A stretch of 64,000 bases of DNA. Origin: SABI01 sp964453215 (lineage in GTDB: Bacteria > Spirochaetota > Spirochaetia > Sphaerochaetales > Sphaerochaetaceae). The notes under the pieces were generated by a model. It searched no databases. It saw nothing but the letters and a program-made list of their open reading frames with translations, and had not been told where the DNA came from. Within the stretch, counting starts at the first letter, position 1. The number at the start of each line of letters is the position of its first letter. The stretch spans positions 1-64,000 of the forward strand of contig CAYVRR010000005.1 of assembly GCA_964453215.1 (NCBI GenBank), given 5' to 3'. Below are positions 18,050-26,522 of this stretch, one piece after another. The translations under genes were made by a program, and so were the position numbers.

Positions 18050-18091
18050 CTATTGAAATTTTGATAGGATGACATGGATATCACATAGTAC

Positions 18092-18121
18092 TTGCCCATA
18101 GGGCTCTGCTATGTTTACTAT
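18092..18121 (+). promoter_or_regulatory. Promoter candidate for tig-clpP-clpX
   Basis: TTGCCC (18092-18097) and TACTAT (18116-18121) are 18 bases apart, about 32 bases before the tig ATG. The match is moderate. Confidence 0.45.
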
Positions 18122-18152
18122 AGATACACGAGCAAATATGAGAGGAAAGTAG

Positions 18153-19496
18153 ATGATCGCTAAACAAGAAGTAAAAGAACTGGAAAAGTCCCAGGTTGAA
18201 TTAGTTGTGACCGTAGAACAAAAGGCACTTCAAGATGAATACAATAAAGTCCTTAATAAGTACATGAAAAGTGTACAAATTCCTGGCTTTAGAAAAGGAA
18301 AAGCTCCGAAACAAGTCCTTGAAAACAAAATCGGAGATGGAATGAAAGAAGAGAGCGTCTACACACTCATCGACACAGCTGTTCAAAAAGCTATTGATGA
18401 AGTAGACAAAAAATATAAACCTCTCCCCTACAGTACCCCAAGCTTACAAAACGAGGAAGAAATCTCTACAGAAATAGATAAAGATCTCACATTCAGTGTA
18501 GTGTATGATGTGTTCCCACAATTTGATCTCCCTGAATATAAAGGATTAACCCTCGATGTTGATAAAGTCGTAGTAGGAGAAGATGAAATAAACGCTGAAA
18601 TAGCTAAACTTCAAGACCAGAATGCAATGGTAATTGAAAAAGATAAAGAAGTTGCTTCAGGAGATATCATCACTGTTGATTATGTTGAGCTCGATGAGAA
18701 TAAAGAAGAGATTGATGGAACTAACAGAAAAGATTTTGTCTTTACAGTTGGTAGCGGAACAAACTTCTACCGAATTGATGAAGATGTAATTGGAATGAAA
18801 AAAGGTGATGAAAAAGTGATCACTAAAACATTTCCAGAAGACCATGATGTTGCAGAGTATGCTGGAAAAACTATCTCCTTATCATTAAAACTTAACCTCG
18901 TAAAGGTTCGAGACGTACCTGAGCTTGACGATGAGTTTGCTCAAGATGTGAGTGAAGAGTACAAAACTGTAAAAGATTTAGTAGATGGAACCAAAGAGAA
19001 ACTCACAACTACCTTAGAATCACACGTAAAAGAGACCAAATTAAATAGATTAATTGAATCTTTATTAGAAAAAACTACTATTGCTGTTCCTGAATCGATG
19101 ATTCAAGCAGAAGTTGACTCCTCATGGAGACGCTTTGTTTCTCAAAGTGGCATGACCGAAGAGCAAGTATTAAGTTACCTCTCATTTAGTGGTCAAACTA
19201 AAGAAGATTTTACTGCAGGATGGAAGGACTCAGCTGAAAAGAACCTGTTAGGTCAACTCTTAATTGAGAAAATTAAAGAGAAAGAGAACTTTGAAGTAAC
19301 TGATGAAGAACTCAATGAACAAGTTGAACTTCAATTAAAAGATATTCAAGATGAGAAAACAAAAGAATATTATAAAGAGATGATTAAAGATGATCTTCAA
19401 ACACGAAAAGCATCTGAATTCTTATTAGAAAACAATACATTTAATGAGACTAAAGAGATTAGCTATACAGAATTTATGGCTAGCCATCAACACTAA
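18153..19496 (+). CDS. tig: Trigger factor, ribosome-associated chaperone
   Basis: Ribosome-bound chaperone and peptidyl-prolyl isomerase of 447 residues. The ribosome-docking signature appears as IPGFRKGKAP at about residues 43-52. An FKBP-like domain follows (about residues 155-240, with GDIITVDYVELDENKE) and a helical C-terminal arm domain. The length is typical. The tig-clpP-clpX order that follows is conserved in many bacteria and couples nascent-chain folding with proteolysis. Start ATG 18153 is preceded by GAGAGGAAAG. Confidence 0.96.
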   Translation: MIAKQEVKELEKSQVELVVTVEQKALQDEYNKVLNKYMKSVQIPGFRKGKAPKQVLENKIGDGMKEESVYTLIDTAVQKAIDEVDKKYKPLPYSTPSLQNEEEISTEIDKDLTFSVVYDVFPQFDLPEYKGLTLDVDKVVVGEDEINAEIAKLQDQNAMVIEKDKEVASGDIITVDYVELDENKEEIDGTNRKDFVFTVGSGTNFYRIDEDVIGMKKGDEKVITKTFPEDHDVAEYAGKTISLSLKLNLVKVRDVPELDDEFAQDVSEEYKTVKDLVDGTKEKLTTTLESHVKETKLNRLIESLLEKTTIAVPESMIQAEVDSSWRRFVSQSGMTEEQVLSYLSFSGQTKEDFTAGWKDSAEKNLLGQLLIEKIKEKENFEVTDEELNEQVELQLKDIQDEKTKEYYKEMIKDDLQTRKASEFLLENNTFNETKEISYTEFMASHQH

Positions 19497-19522
19497 TCAT
19501 CTTTTACCACATAGGGGGATTT

Positions 19523-20131
19523 ATGGACAAACATGATACACCAATAAGAGAATCGCTCGTTCCTGTCGTCATAGAACACTCAGGAATTGGAGAGCGCTCT
19601 TTTGACATATTTTCACGATTACTTCGGGATAGAATTATTATTTTAGGTGAAGAAGTGAACAACGTAACTGCAAACCTTATTGTAGCTCAACTCTTATTCC
19701 TAGAATCAGAAGATCCGACAAAAGATATTAGTTTGTATATAAACTCCCCCGGTGGGTCTGTTACCGCTGGATTTGCTATTTATGATACAATGCAGTATAT
19801 TAAAAGTGATGTACAAACTATTTGCCTTGGACAAGCTGCTAGCATGGGAGCGATGTTACTTGCAGCAGGAGCAAAAGGAAAAAGATTCATCCTTCCCTCA
19901 GCAAGGGTGATGATTCATCAACCCTTTGGTGGCGTTGGAGGACAAGTCTCAGATATCCAAATCCATGCAAAGGAACTGCTTCGTATTAAGCAACTGTCGA
20001 TTGATTACTTCGCAGAACATACGGGGCAAGCAAAAGATGTAATAGCAAAAGATCTAGAGCGTGACTACTTTTTCACAGCGGAAGAATCTGTTGCTTATGG
20101 TCTTGCTGATAAAATTATGAACAGGAGCTAG
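19523..20131 (+). CDS. clpP: ATP-dependent Clp protease proteolytic subunit
   Basis: Serine protease of 202 residues forming the barrel of ClpXP. The catalytic triad is visible as S107 (QAASMGAML), H132 (VMIHQPFGG) and D181 (LERDYF). It lies 26 bases after tig and two bases before clpX, clearly cotranscribed, so the protease subunits can be made in balance. Confidence 0.97.
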   Translation: MDKHDTPIRESLVPVVIEHSGIGERSFDIFSRLLRDRIIILGEEVNNVTANLIVAQLLFLESEDPTKDISLYINSPGGSVTAGFAIYDTMQYIKSDVQTICLGQAASMGAMLLAAGAKGKRFILPSARVMIHQPFGGVGGQVSDIQIHAKELLRIKQLSIDYFAEHTGQAKDVIAKDLERDYFFTAEESVAYGLADKIMNRS

Positions 20132-20133
20132 CA

Positions 20134-21378
20134 ATGGCAAGAAATACTAAAGTATGCTCTTTTTGCGGCAGGAGCGTAACTGAAACAAAATCTCTTTTCT
20201 ATGGACCGGGTGTCGCAATCTGTAATTATTGTGTAGATAATTGCAACAATATGATGATAAATCAAGGAATTACTTCAGCAGAGGAAGAAGCTGTTTCTTT
20301 CTTAGAAGAGATCCCTACACCAAAAGAAATTCATGAATACCTCAATGACTTTGTCATTGGACAAGATGAGGCAAAAAAAGTACTCTCAGTCGCAGTATAC
20401 AACCACTACAAAAGGGTGAAATTCGATCATAAATTCCGTCAAGAGGGACTTGAGATGGATAAATCTAATATCCTCCTCATTGGACCTACTGGAACAGGAA
20501 AAACACTCTTAGCAAAAACACTTGCAAAAAAACTAAAAGTTCCCTTTGCGATAGCAGATGCAACTACACTCACAGAAGCTGGATACGTTGGAGAAGATGT
20601 AGAAAACATTCTCTTAAAACTGATACAAAATGCAGATAACGATATTCAAAAAGCAGAGCATGGAATAATATTTGTTGATGAAATAGATAAAATTGCAAAG
20701 AAAGGGGAAAATGTCTCAATCACCAGAGATGTATCAGGTGAAGGTGTACAGCAAGCCCTCTTAAAAATAATCGAAGGAACTGAAGCCTCTGTACCTCCTC
20801 AGGGGGGAAGAAAGCACCCTAATCAAGAGATGTTGAAGATCAATACCCGAAACATCCTCTTCATCTGTGGTGGAGCTTTTGTTGGACTCGATAAAGTGAT
20901 TGAAAAAAGAGTAAGTGCTCACCAAATGGGATTTGGTGCGAAACTTGGAGATGATTTTAAAGATAGTGCAAAGCTATTTAAACAAATACATCCAGATGAT
21001 TTAATAAAATTTGGTCTTATTCCAGAATTTATTGGCCGTCTTCCTGTCCATGTTGCCTTAAATCACTTAACCAAAGAAGATTTAATGCAGATTATCACAG
21101 AGCCAAAAAACTCTATTATAAAACAATATACTGCTTCTTTAAAACTTGATGATGTAGATATCACATTCCTCCCTGAAGCTGTAGAAGCAATTGCAGAAAA
21201 GTCAATTATTCAAAAGACAGGGGCAAGGGGATTACGAAGTATCGTAGATAACATCATGATAGAGGTAATGTATGAAATACCTTCTAAAAAGAGTATTAAA
21301 GAAATTACGGTGACTCGAGAAGCTGTTGAACAAATGCGCCTCCCTTCACCAGATGAAACAAAAGAATTACCAGCATAA
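20134..21378 (+). CDS. clpX: ATP-dependent Clp protease ATP-binding subunit ClpX
   Basis: AAA+ unfoldase of 414 residues. An N-terminal zinc-binding domain has C8-x2-C11 and C30-x2-C33. The AAA+ module has Walker A GPTGTGKT, pore loop GYVGEDVE, Walker B IIFVDEIDK and arginine finger region IPEFIGRLP. It recognises tagged proteins and feeds them into ClpP, whose gene is immediately upstream. It follows the clpP stop by two bases. Confidence 0.97.
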   Translation: MARNTKVCSFCGRSVTETKSLFYGPGVAICNYCVDNCNNMMINQGITSAEEEAVSFLEEIPTPKEIHEYLNDFVIGQDEAKKVLSVAVYNHYKRVKFDHKFRQEGLEMDKSNILLIGPTGTGKTLLAKTLAKKLKVPFAIADATTLTEAGYVGEDVENILLKLIQNADNDIQKAEHGIIFVDEIDKIAKKGENVSITRDVSGEGVQQALLKIIEGTEASVPPQGGRKHPNQEMLKINTRNILFICGGAFVGLDKVIEKRVSAHQMGFGAKLGDDFKDSAKLFKQIHPDDLIKFGLIPEFIGRLPVHVALNHLTKEDLMQIITEPKNSIIKQYTASLKLDDVDITFLPEAVEAIAEKSIIQKTGARGLRSIVDNIMIEVMYEIPSKKSIKEITVTREAVEQMRLPSPDETKELPA

Positions 21379-21400
21379 TATAAGGGTAAGGAGAAGCATC

Positions 21401-22387
21401 ATGTTTGAATATCCAGAAGTTGAACCTAGTGTATTATCAGCAATCCATGATGCTTCAGTTGCCATCGTTGTGGGACATATCTCCCCCGATGGCGATTGTA
21501 TTCATTCACAAATTGCAATGGCTAAACTCCTTCAATCCCTCTCAGTAGAGGTTCACCTCGTTAATGCAGGCCCCTTTACACGAAAAGAAATTAGTGAGTA
21601 TGAACCTCTCTTTGCTCGACATGTAGATTCTGCCTTAAAAGAAAAAAACCCTCTCGTTGTTGTAGTCGATTGTTCAACAATTGACCGCATTGGATATATT
21701 GGAGATGAAATTAAAGGACTCACTACCTTAGTAGTAGATCACCATGCTTCAGGTGATAGGTTTGGAGATATCACCTACATTGTTCCAAAATCATTTTCAA
21801 CAACCCTTTGCATCATGCAACTCTACAAAGCACTAGATGTAAAACTGACTCATGAAATAGCAGAGCACATCTTCTTCGGATTCGCTACAGATACAGGCTT
21901 TTTCAAATTTATTGGCCCCTATAGAGGGGAAACTTTTGAATTAGTAGCTGAGTTAGTTGAAGCTGGGGTGAGCCCTAATGAAGTGTATAACCGTATGGAA
22001 GGGGGGCACACCTATGCTTCTCGCCTCTATTTAGGAAAACTATTATCCTCCACTACCCCCCTATTAGATGGGAAAGTGATGATGGCTATAGAGGAAGAGG
22101 GTGAATTTACAGATTACCTCTCTTCAGATAGACCAAGTGATTCCCTCTATGGACACCTATTAGGAATAGAAGGGGTGGAAGCAGTTCTCTATTTTAAACA
22201 TCTTGAAACAGATGTGTGGGAAATTGGGTTTAGAGGATCACACAAATCATCTATTGATGTGGGTCACATTGCAGCAAGCTTTGGTGGTGGTGGCCACAAA
22301 AAAGCTGCAGGTGCAACTATCAAATTACCTTTTGACGCAATTAAAGAAAAAATCATTGCACGTATTGAAGAGCAGCTTAATAATTAA
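21401..22387 (+). CDS. nrnA: DHH-family phosphoesterase, NrnA-like oligoribonuclease/pAp phosphatase
   Basis: A 328-residue DHH/DHHA1 protein. Metal-binding motifs are H26-x3-D30-G-D32 (GHISPDGDCIHS), VDCSTIDRIG and VDHHASG; the DHHA1 domain ends with FGGGGHKKAAG. NrnA-type enzymes degrade nanoRNA and dephosphorylate pAp. The ATG at 21401 follows AAGGAGAAG; a longer frame overlapping clpX is rejected. It is 22 bases after clpX and probably in the same operon. The exact substrate within the DHH family cannot be fixed by reading. Confidence 0.88.
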   Translation: MFEYPEVEPSVLSAIHDASVAIVVGHISPDGDCIHSQIAMAKLLQSLSVEVHLVNAGPFTRKEISEYEPLFARHVDSALKEKNPLVVVVDCSTIDRIGYIGDEIKGLTTLVVDHHASGDRFGDITYIVPKSFSTTLCIMQLYKALDVKLTHEIAEHIFFGFATDTGFFKFIGPYRGETFELVAELVEAGVSPNEVYNRMEGGHTYASRLYLGKLLSSTTPLLDGKVMMAIEEEGEFTDYLSSDRPSDSLYGHLLGIEGVEAVLYFKHLETDVWEIGFRGSHKSSIDVGHIAASFGGGGHKKAAGATIKLPFDAIKEKIIARIEEQLNN

Positions 22388-22454
22388 AATATTTATCTCA
22401 TTTTATCATAACTAGTTAACATGTTATAAAGTTGTATTTTGGCACGCTTTATGT

Positions 22455-22481
22455 CTCCTTGTATTTTCCCAATACAAGGAG
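22455..22481 (+). promoter_or_regulatory. Perfect hairpin sequestering the ribosome binding site of the next gene
   Basis: CTCCTTGTATT (22455-22465), loop TTCCC, AATACAAGGAG (22471-22481). The right arm contains the whole Shine-Dalgarno AAGGAG, six bases before the ATG at 22488. An 11-base-pair stem without mismatch should block initiation unless melted, so it may act as an RNA thermometer or riboregulatory switch. The lack of a T run argues against a terminator. Confidence 0.8.
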
Positions 22482-22487
22482 TGTTAT

Positions 22488-23429
22488 ATGAAGTCTTATT
22501 TTACTAAAAAAGTGTTGCAATTTCAAAAAGAACCACACTCAGAAACTTTAAAAGATGAGCTCACTAGCTACTGCCAGCTTGTAATTTACACCTACCCTGT
22601 CACAATAAAAATTATTCCCCCCGAAGATGCAGCTGATCTTCTCCTCTATGTTTCTCCTCGAATAGAAACTATTTTACGAACCTTCAGATATACAAACGTA
22701 CCATTTGAAAGCTATATGAAAAAATTAGCATACCTACAGGCTCACTCATACAATAAGATGAAAAGGAGGGAGGCAAGACGTTTTATATGTGACTACATGA
22801 AGCATGAAGATATTGAGTTTTTTGTCAATAACCAGAGAACAGAAGCAGAACCTATGATGAGAAACTACCACTTATACACAAATTATCTCGATAAAGAAGA
22901 TTTCATGTGGTCATCTGAAACACCTGTTTCACTCGAATTAAAAAAGAAGATGAAGATATCTGCCCCAACTAAAAAAAGATTACTCCATCTTATTTTACTC
23001 AATAGTGAACACCTATGTGCAACACAAATTACGTTTTTAGCAGATTTTCTCGATATGAAAGAGATAGACCTTGCTACAATGATTACACAAGCACTAGAAC
23101 TTAGTGACAAAAGGGTGACGATGCATGAAGATAACAAGAGAATTAGAGATAATCATTTCTTTGAAAAAGGATTTTTAGAACGAGAAAAAGAGTATTTAGT
23201 CTCAATCGATGCCCATCCCTATTATATAGAAAGAATTGATCAGAAGTTAGAGAAAGAGAAAAACTACTTTTACAAAGCACGAGACAGAATGAAAAAAAGG
23301 CCAACTACCGTGACCCACTCAAGTGTGGGAAAAGTAACCAACGTTCCAAAGGGGACAGTCGATTCTGGACTTCAGGCACTCTATAAATATTTGTATCCAT
23401 TAGTGGACGAGATAGGAGAAATGGGGTAA
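22488..23429 (+). CDS. Sigma-factor-like protein of unknown function
   Basis: A 313-residue cytoplasmic protein I do not recognise by name. Residues about 45-90 (PEDAADLLLYVSPRIE then FRYTNVPFESYMKKL) have the order of acidic patch, aromatic block and helix seen in sigma-70 region 2. The C-terminus has VGKVTNVPKGTVDSGLQALY (about residues 283-302), which resembles the GTVxSRL recognition helix of sigma region 4. Between them is a charged helical stretch. A diverged sigma or anti-sigma-like regulator is an inference from motif shape only. It precedes rdgB and pepF with short spacing. Its own ribosome binding site is masked by a perfect hairpin. Confidence 0.75.
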   Translation: MKSYFTKKVLQFQKEPHSETLKDELTSYCQLVIYTYPVTIKIIPPEDAADLLLYVSPRIETILRTFRYTNVPFESYMKKLAYLQAHSYNKMKRREARRFICDYMKHEDIEFFVNNQRTEAEPMMRNYHLYTNYLDKEDFMWSSETPVSLELKKKMKISAPTKKRLLHLILLNSEHLCATQITFLADFLDMKEIDLATMITQALELSDKRVTMHEDNKRIRDNHFFEKGFLEREKEYLVSIDAHPYYIERIDQKLEKEKNYFYKARDRMKKRPTTVTHSSVGKVTNVPKGTVDSGLQALYKYLYPLVDEIGEMG

Positions 23430-23438
23430 ATTCAATGA

Positions 23439-24053
23439 ATGAATCTATTATTTGCTTCACAAAACAAACACAAACGAGATGAACTTGCCCCCCTTATCTC
23501 TCCTCACATCCTCACCTTACCAGAAGAGATTGGGATAAATTATTACTATGAAGAGATAGCAAACACTCTCATTGAAAATGCATTAGGGAAAGCTATGCAC
23601 CTGTATTCAATGAGCAACAAGATTACAATAGCTGATGATACAGGACTCTTCGTAGATGCCCTAGGGGGGGCACCTGGAGTACATACTGCTCGGTATGGGT
23701 ATAATGTATATAATCGTCAACCCACCTCAACAGAGCAATGTGAGCTCTTGATAGAAAACTTAAAAGGGGTAGAACAAGAAAAACGTAGTGCACGCTTTAT
23801 ATGTACCATTGCCCTTGTAGTTAGCCCCCATCAATTCTATCTATTTACTAATTTTTTAGAAGGTTTTATTACTACTAAAAGAGAAGGAACAGATGGATTT
23901 GGATACGACCCAGTATTCTATATCCCCTCTCTTTCAAAAACTCTCTCTCAAATACCTACTGATAAAAAAAATGCACTTTCCCATCGTGGAAAAGCTACAA
24001 GAGATATGCTTACCCTGCTACGCACACTAGAGAAGGAGAACACCTTACTATGA
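23439..24053 (+). CDS. rdgB: Non-canonical purine NTP pyrophosphatase (RdgB/HAM1)
   Basis: A 204-residue house-cleaning enzyme converting ITP, dITP and XTP to monophosphates. The substrate-binding start LLFASQNKHKRDEL, the catalytic region ADDTGLFVDALGGAPGVHTA and the FGYDPVFYIP loop are all present. The gene begins at the ATG of 23439 and overlaps pepF by four bases (ATGA). The upstream ATG at 23435 is out of frame. Confidence 0.95.
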   Translation: MNLLFASQNKHKRDELAPLISPHILTLPEEIGINYYYEEIANTLIENALGKAMHLYSMSNKITIADDTGLFVDALGGAPGVHTARYGYNVYNRQPTSTEQCELLIENLKGVEQEKRSARFICTIALVVSPHQFYLFTNFLEGFITTKREGTDGFGYDPVFYIPSLSKTLSQIPTDKKNALSHRGKATRDMLTLLRTLEKENTLL

Positions 24054-25846
24054 ACAATCATACAATTCCCAAACGAGAAGAAGTACGAAAAGAAGATACA
24101 TGGGATGTATCTCACCTCTACAAAGATGTTGATGAGTTTCACAAAGATATAGAGAAGATAAAAGAATTATCTAAAAAAGCTACATCCTTTCAAGGAACAT
24201 TAGATAAGAGTAAAGAGAACCTACTGCATGTACTTAATTACCTCACAGAAGTTGGTATCATTAGTGAAAAAGTAATGCAATACTCTTTTTTACGTCATGC
24301 TTCTGATGGAATGGATGATGAAAACCAACGCCTTAAAAGTATTGCAACCACCCTCCTTACAGAATTTAGTGCCCTCACGAGTTATATTGAACCAGAAATA
24401 TTAGCAATTGATACATCTGTTATCTCATCGTGGCTAACTGATTCAATGTTTGATGATTACCGTATTATGGTAATTAAGATGCTTCGGTTCAAACCACACA
24501 TATTACGTGCTGAGATGGAACATGTAATGGCCCTTCAAAGTGAAGTAGCGAGTGGCGCACATGATTCGTTCTCTGCCCTTACGAATATCGATTTAGACTT
24601 TGGAACTATCACAACAGAAGAGGGTGAGATTCCCCTATCACAAAGCACCTACTCCCTATTTATGCAACACCCCGACCAAAAGATACGAGAGAAGGCATAT
24701 ACTCAATTTTATGCTGTATTTAAAAGTCATGAAAACACGTTAGCAAGTTTATACAATACAAGTGTAAAACAAAATATTTTTAGATCTAAAGTAAGAAAGT
24801 ATGAGAATGTGAGAAGCATGTTCTTATTTGGTGACAAAGTAGATGATGCTGTATATGACTCCCTCATCCAAAGTGTGAAAGAAGCCCTCCCCTCCCTCCA
24901 CAGATACTACGAAATTCGTAAAGAACAATTAGGTGTAGAAAGACTTAACCACTATGATATGTATGCTCCTATGGTTCAAGGGGTGAAAGTAAAACATACA
25001 TATGAAGAGGCAGTTGATGTTATTGCAGCATCTCTTTCACCCTTAGGAGAGGAATATGTAAACACTCTCACAAAAGGGCTTACAGAAGATAGGTGGGTTG
25101 ATAGATATGAGAACAAAGGGAAAAGATCAGGAGCTTTTAGTAGTGGCATCTACTCAGGCCACCCCTATATTCTCATGAATTATCATGAAGATGTCTTACG
25201 GGATGTCTTCACATTAACTCATGAAGGGGGACACTCTATGCACTCCTATTATAGTGCAAAGAACAATCCATACCCTAGCTATGACTACACTATCTTTGAA
25301 GCAGAAGTTGCCTCTACATTCAATGAACAACTTCTTGCACACTACCTCATTAATAACACAGATGATGAAATAATGAAAAAATATATTATTTCAAAGCAAC
25401 TTGATGATACTGTTGCTACCCTCTTTAGACAAACAATGTTTGCGGAATTTGAGCATAATATCCACACCCTTGCACAAGATGGGGAACCTATCACCGTAAA
25501 ATTACTGAGAAGTCAATATAGATCTTTATTAGAAGAATATTTTGGAAAAGAAGTTGCTCTTCGAGAAGAGAGTGATTTAGAAGGGTTAAGAATACCCCAT
25601 TTTTATAGGGCATATTATGTCTATAAATATGCTACTGGAATTAGTGCGGCAATTGCCCTATCTCAAAAAGTTCTTAACGGTGGAAAGAAAGAGAGGGATG
25701 ATTATCTCACATTTTTATCATCAGGAGGATCTAAATATCCAATAGAGTCACTCCTATTAGCAGGAGTTGATATGAGCCAACCTAAACCGGTGAAAGATGC
25801 TCTTGGGACATTTGATTCACTTCTTACCCAATTTACTTCCCTGTGA
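24050..25846 (+). CDS. pepF: Oligoendopeptidase F (M3B metallopeptidase)
   Basis: Cytoplasmic zinc peptidase of 598 residues cleaving short peptides. The HExxH zinc motif is in LTHEGGHSMHSYY (about residues 386-398), and the third ligand glutamate is in FEAEVASTFNE. Length and motif order match PepF/M3B. It is translationally coupled to rdgB. A role in recycling peptides imported or released by Clp is plausible but not shown. Confidence 0.94.
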   Translation: MNNHTIPKREEVRKEDTWDVSHLYKDVDEFHKDIEKIKELSKKATSFQGTLDKSKENLLHVLNYLTEVGIISEKVMQYSFLRHASDGMDDENQRLKSIATTLLTEFSALTSYIEPEILAIDTSVISSWLTDSMFDDYRIMVIKMLRFKPHILRAEMEHVMALQSEVASGAHDSFSALTNIDLDFGTITTEEGEIPLSQSTYSLFMQHPDQKIREKAYTQFYAVFKSHENTLASLYNTSVKQNIFRSKVRKYENVRSMFLFGDKVDDAVYDSLIQSVKEALPSLHRYYEIRKEQLGVERLNHYDMYAPMVQGVKVKHTYEEAVDVIAASLSPLGEEYVNTLTKGLTEDRWVDRYENKGKRSGAFSSGIYSGHPYILMNYHEDVLRDVFTLTHEGGHSMHSYYSAKNNPYPSYDYTIFEAEVASTFNEQLLAHYLINNTDDEIMKKYIISKQLDDTVATLFRQTMFAEFEHNIHTLAQDGEPITVKLLRSQYRSLLEEYFGKEVALREESDLEGLRIPHFYRAYYVYKYATGISAAIALSQKVLNGGKKERDDYLTFLSSGGSKYPIESLLLAGVDMSQPKPVKDALGTFDSLLTQFTSL

Positions 25847-25869
25847 TGCAATTTTTCCAATAATATGAC

Positions 25870-25907
25870 TTGACCAACAGGTGTAAATAGTGTAGTTTTT
25901 CACCTGT
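25870..25907 (+). promoter_or_regulatory. Promoter of tRNA-Leu with overlapping inverted repeat
   Basis: TTGACC (25870-25875) and TAGTTT (25893-25898) are 17 bases apart. ACAGGTG (25878-25884) and CACCTGT (25901-25907) flank the -10 box and could be a weak pepF terminator stem or a regulatory site. Confidence 0.5.
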
Positions 25908-25911
25908 ACTT

Positions 25912-25995
25912 GCGGCTGTGGTGGAATTGGTAGACACGCTAGCTTGAGGTGCTAGTGAGCGTGAGCTTGTGCTGGTTCAAGTCCAGTCAGCCGCA
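25912..25995 (+). tRNA. tRNA-Leu (anticodon GAG)
   Basis: An 84-base class II tRNA. The acceptor GCGGCTG pairs with CAGCCGC, the D arm carries GGAATTGGTAGACACGC, the anticodon stem CTAGC/GCTAG encloses TTGAGGT with GAG, a long variable arm follows, and the T arm is CTGGTTCAAGTCCAG. CCA is not encoded. Confidence 0.96.
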
Positions 25996-26006
25996 ATACT
26001 TTAATG

Positions 26007-26040
26007 AGCTTCCTTGAAACATTTCAGGGGAGCTTTTTTT
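26007..26040 (+). terminator. Terminator after tRNA-Leu
   Basis: AGCTTCCTTGAAA (26007-26019) can pair with TTTCAGGGGAGCT (26022-26034), using G-U pairs, and is followed directly by a T run. Confidence 0.75.
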
Positions 26041-26338
26041 CTGGCTCATCAGATTTTTCTGTGGGGTATGCAATCCGTCTTGATGTAATATAGGTTTTGC
26101 TATTATCTCAAATCTTTACATACATATTTTAAAACAATTTCTAAAAACTCGAAGCATTCTAACACACCACTACGTATTATAAGTACTAGTTCATACAAAT
26201 AAGTACTTGTTAATGACTATGATGGGGTAGAGAGTATCCTTAAAGCCTGTGGAACTGACGTGAGAAAGGGGAAACTCGTCTCTTAATATGTCCTTTATGA
26301 AGCAGGAAGTGATAAGTAGTTATCTAGACTACAAAAGC
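26041..26338. other. Gene-poor stretch
   Basis: No convincing gene lies between the tRNA-Leu terminator and the tRNA-like element. AAGTACT (26181-26187) and AGTACTT (26202-26208) can form a small hairpin. A 25-codon open stretch (26209-26286) reads DYDGVESILKACG and so on but has no start codon or ribosome binding site; it may be a remnant of a lost gene. Confidence 0.5.
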
Positions 26339-26435
26339 ATCTATCTAGCTCAGTGGTAGAGTAAAATGGTAGAGTTCGTAAGAGCTCTAAACCGAGTTAA
26401 GGTTCTCATTCGAGCCTTAGCTGGGGTAGATTCCA
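26339..26435 (+). pseudogene. tRNA-like relic or structured RNA
   Basis: ATCTATC (26339-26345) pairs with GGTAGAT (26425-26431) like an acceptor stem, followed by T and an encoded CCA. TA plus GCTCAGTGGTAGAG is a perfect D-arm consensus. AGAGT/GCTCT could be an anticodon stem, but its loop has eight bases, and AAGGTTCTCATTCGAGCC is a distorted T arm. TGGTAGAGT is duplicated inside the D arm. At 97 bases with a bad anticodon loop, it is more likely a decayed tRNA or a tRNA-derived RNA than a working tRNA. It stands near an intact tRNA-Leu. Confidence 0.5.
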
Positions 26436-26449
26436 AAAGAATCTATCTC

Positions 26450-26484
26450 GGGGTAGGGTTCGTATGAGCCCTATCCCACTTTTA
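26450..26484 (+). terminator. Terminator-like hairpin downstream of the tRNA-like element
   Basis: GGGGTAGGGTTC pairs with GAGCCCTATCCC (with G-U pairs) and is followed by ACTTTTAT. A second stem, TAGATTC/GAATCTA (26427-26445), lies just before it and would compete with the tRNA-like acceptor stem. The arrangement fits the end of a small RNA transcript. Confidence 0.5.
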
Positions 26485-26522
26485 TATGCTTTATAAAACT
26501 TTCTAGGTCAATGAAAGCATCT

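Noticed and set aside
22432..22455. Sigma-54 promoter before the sigma-like gene
   Set aside because: TTGGCACG matches the -24 element perfectly, but the -12 element reads ATGTC instead of TTGCW.
26209..26286. Short frame DYDGVESILKACG as a gene
   Set aside because: There is no start codon or ribosome binding site and only about 25 codons; at best it is a remnant.
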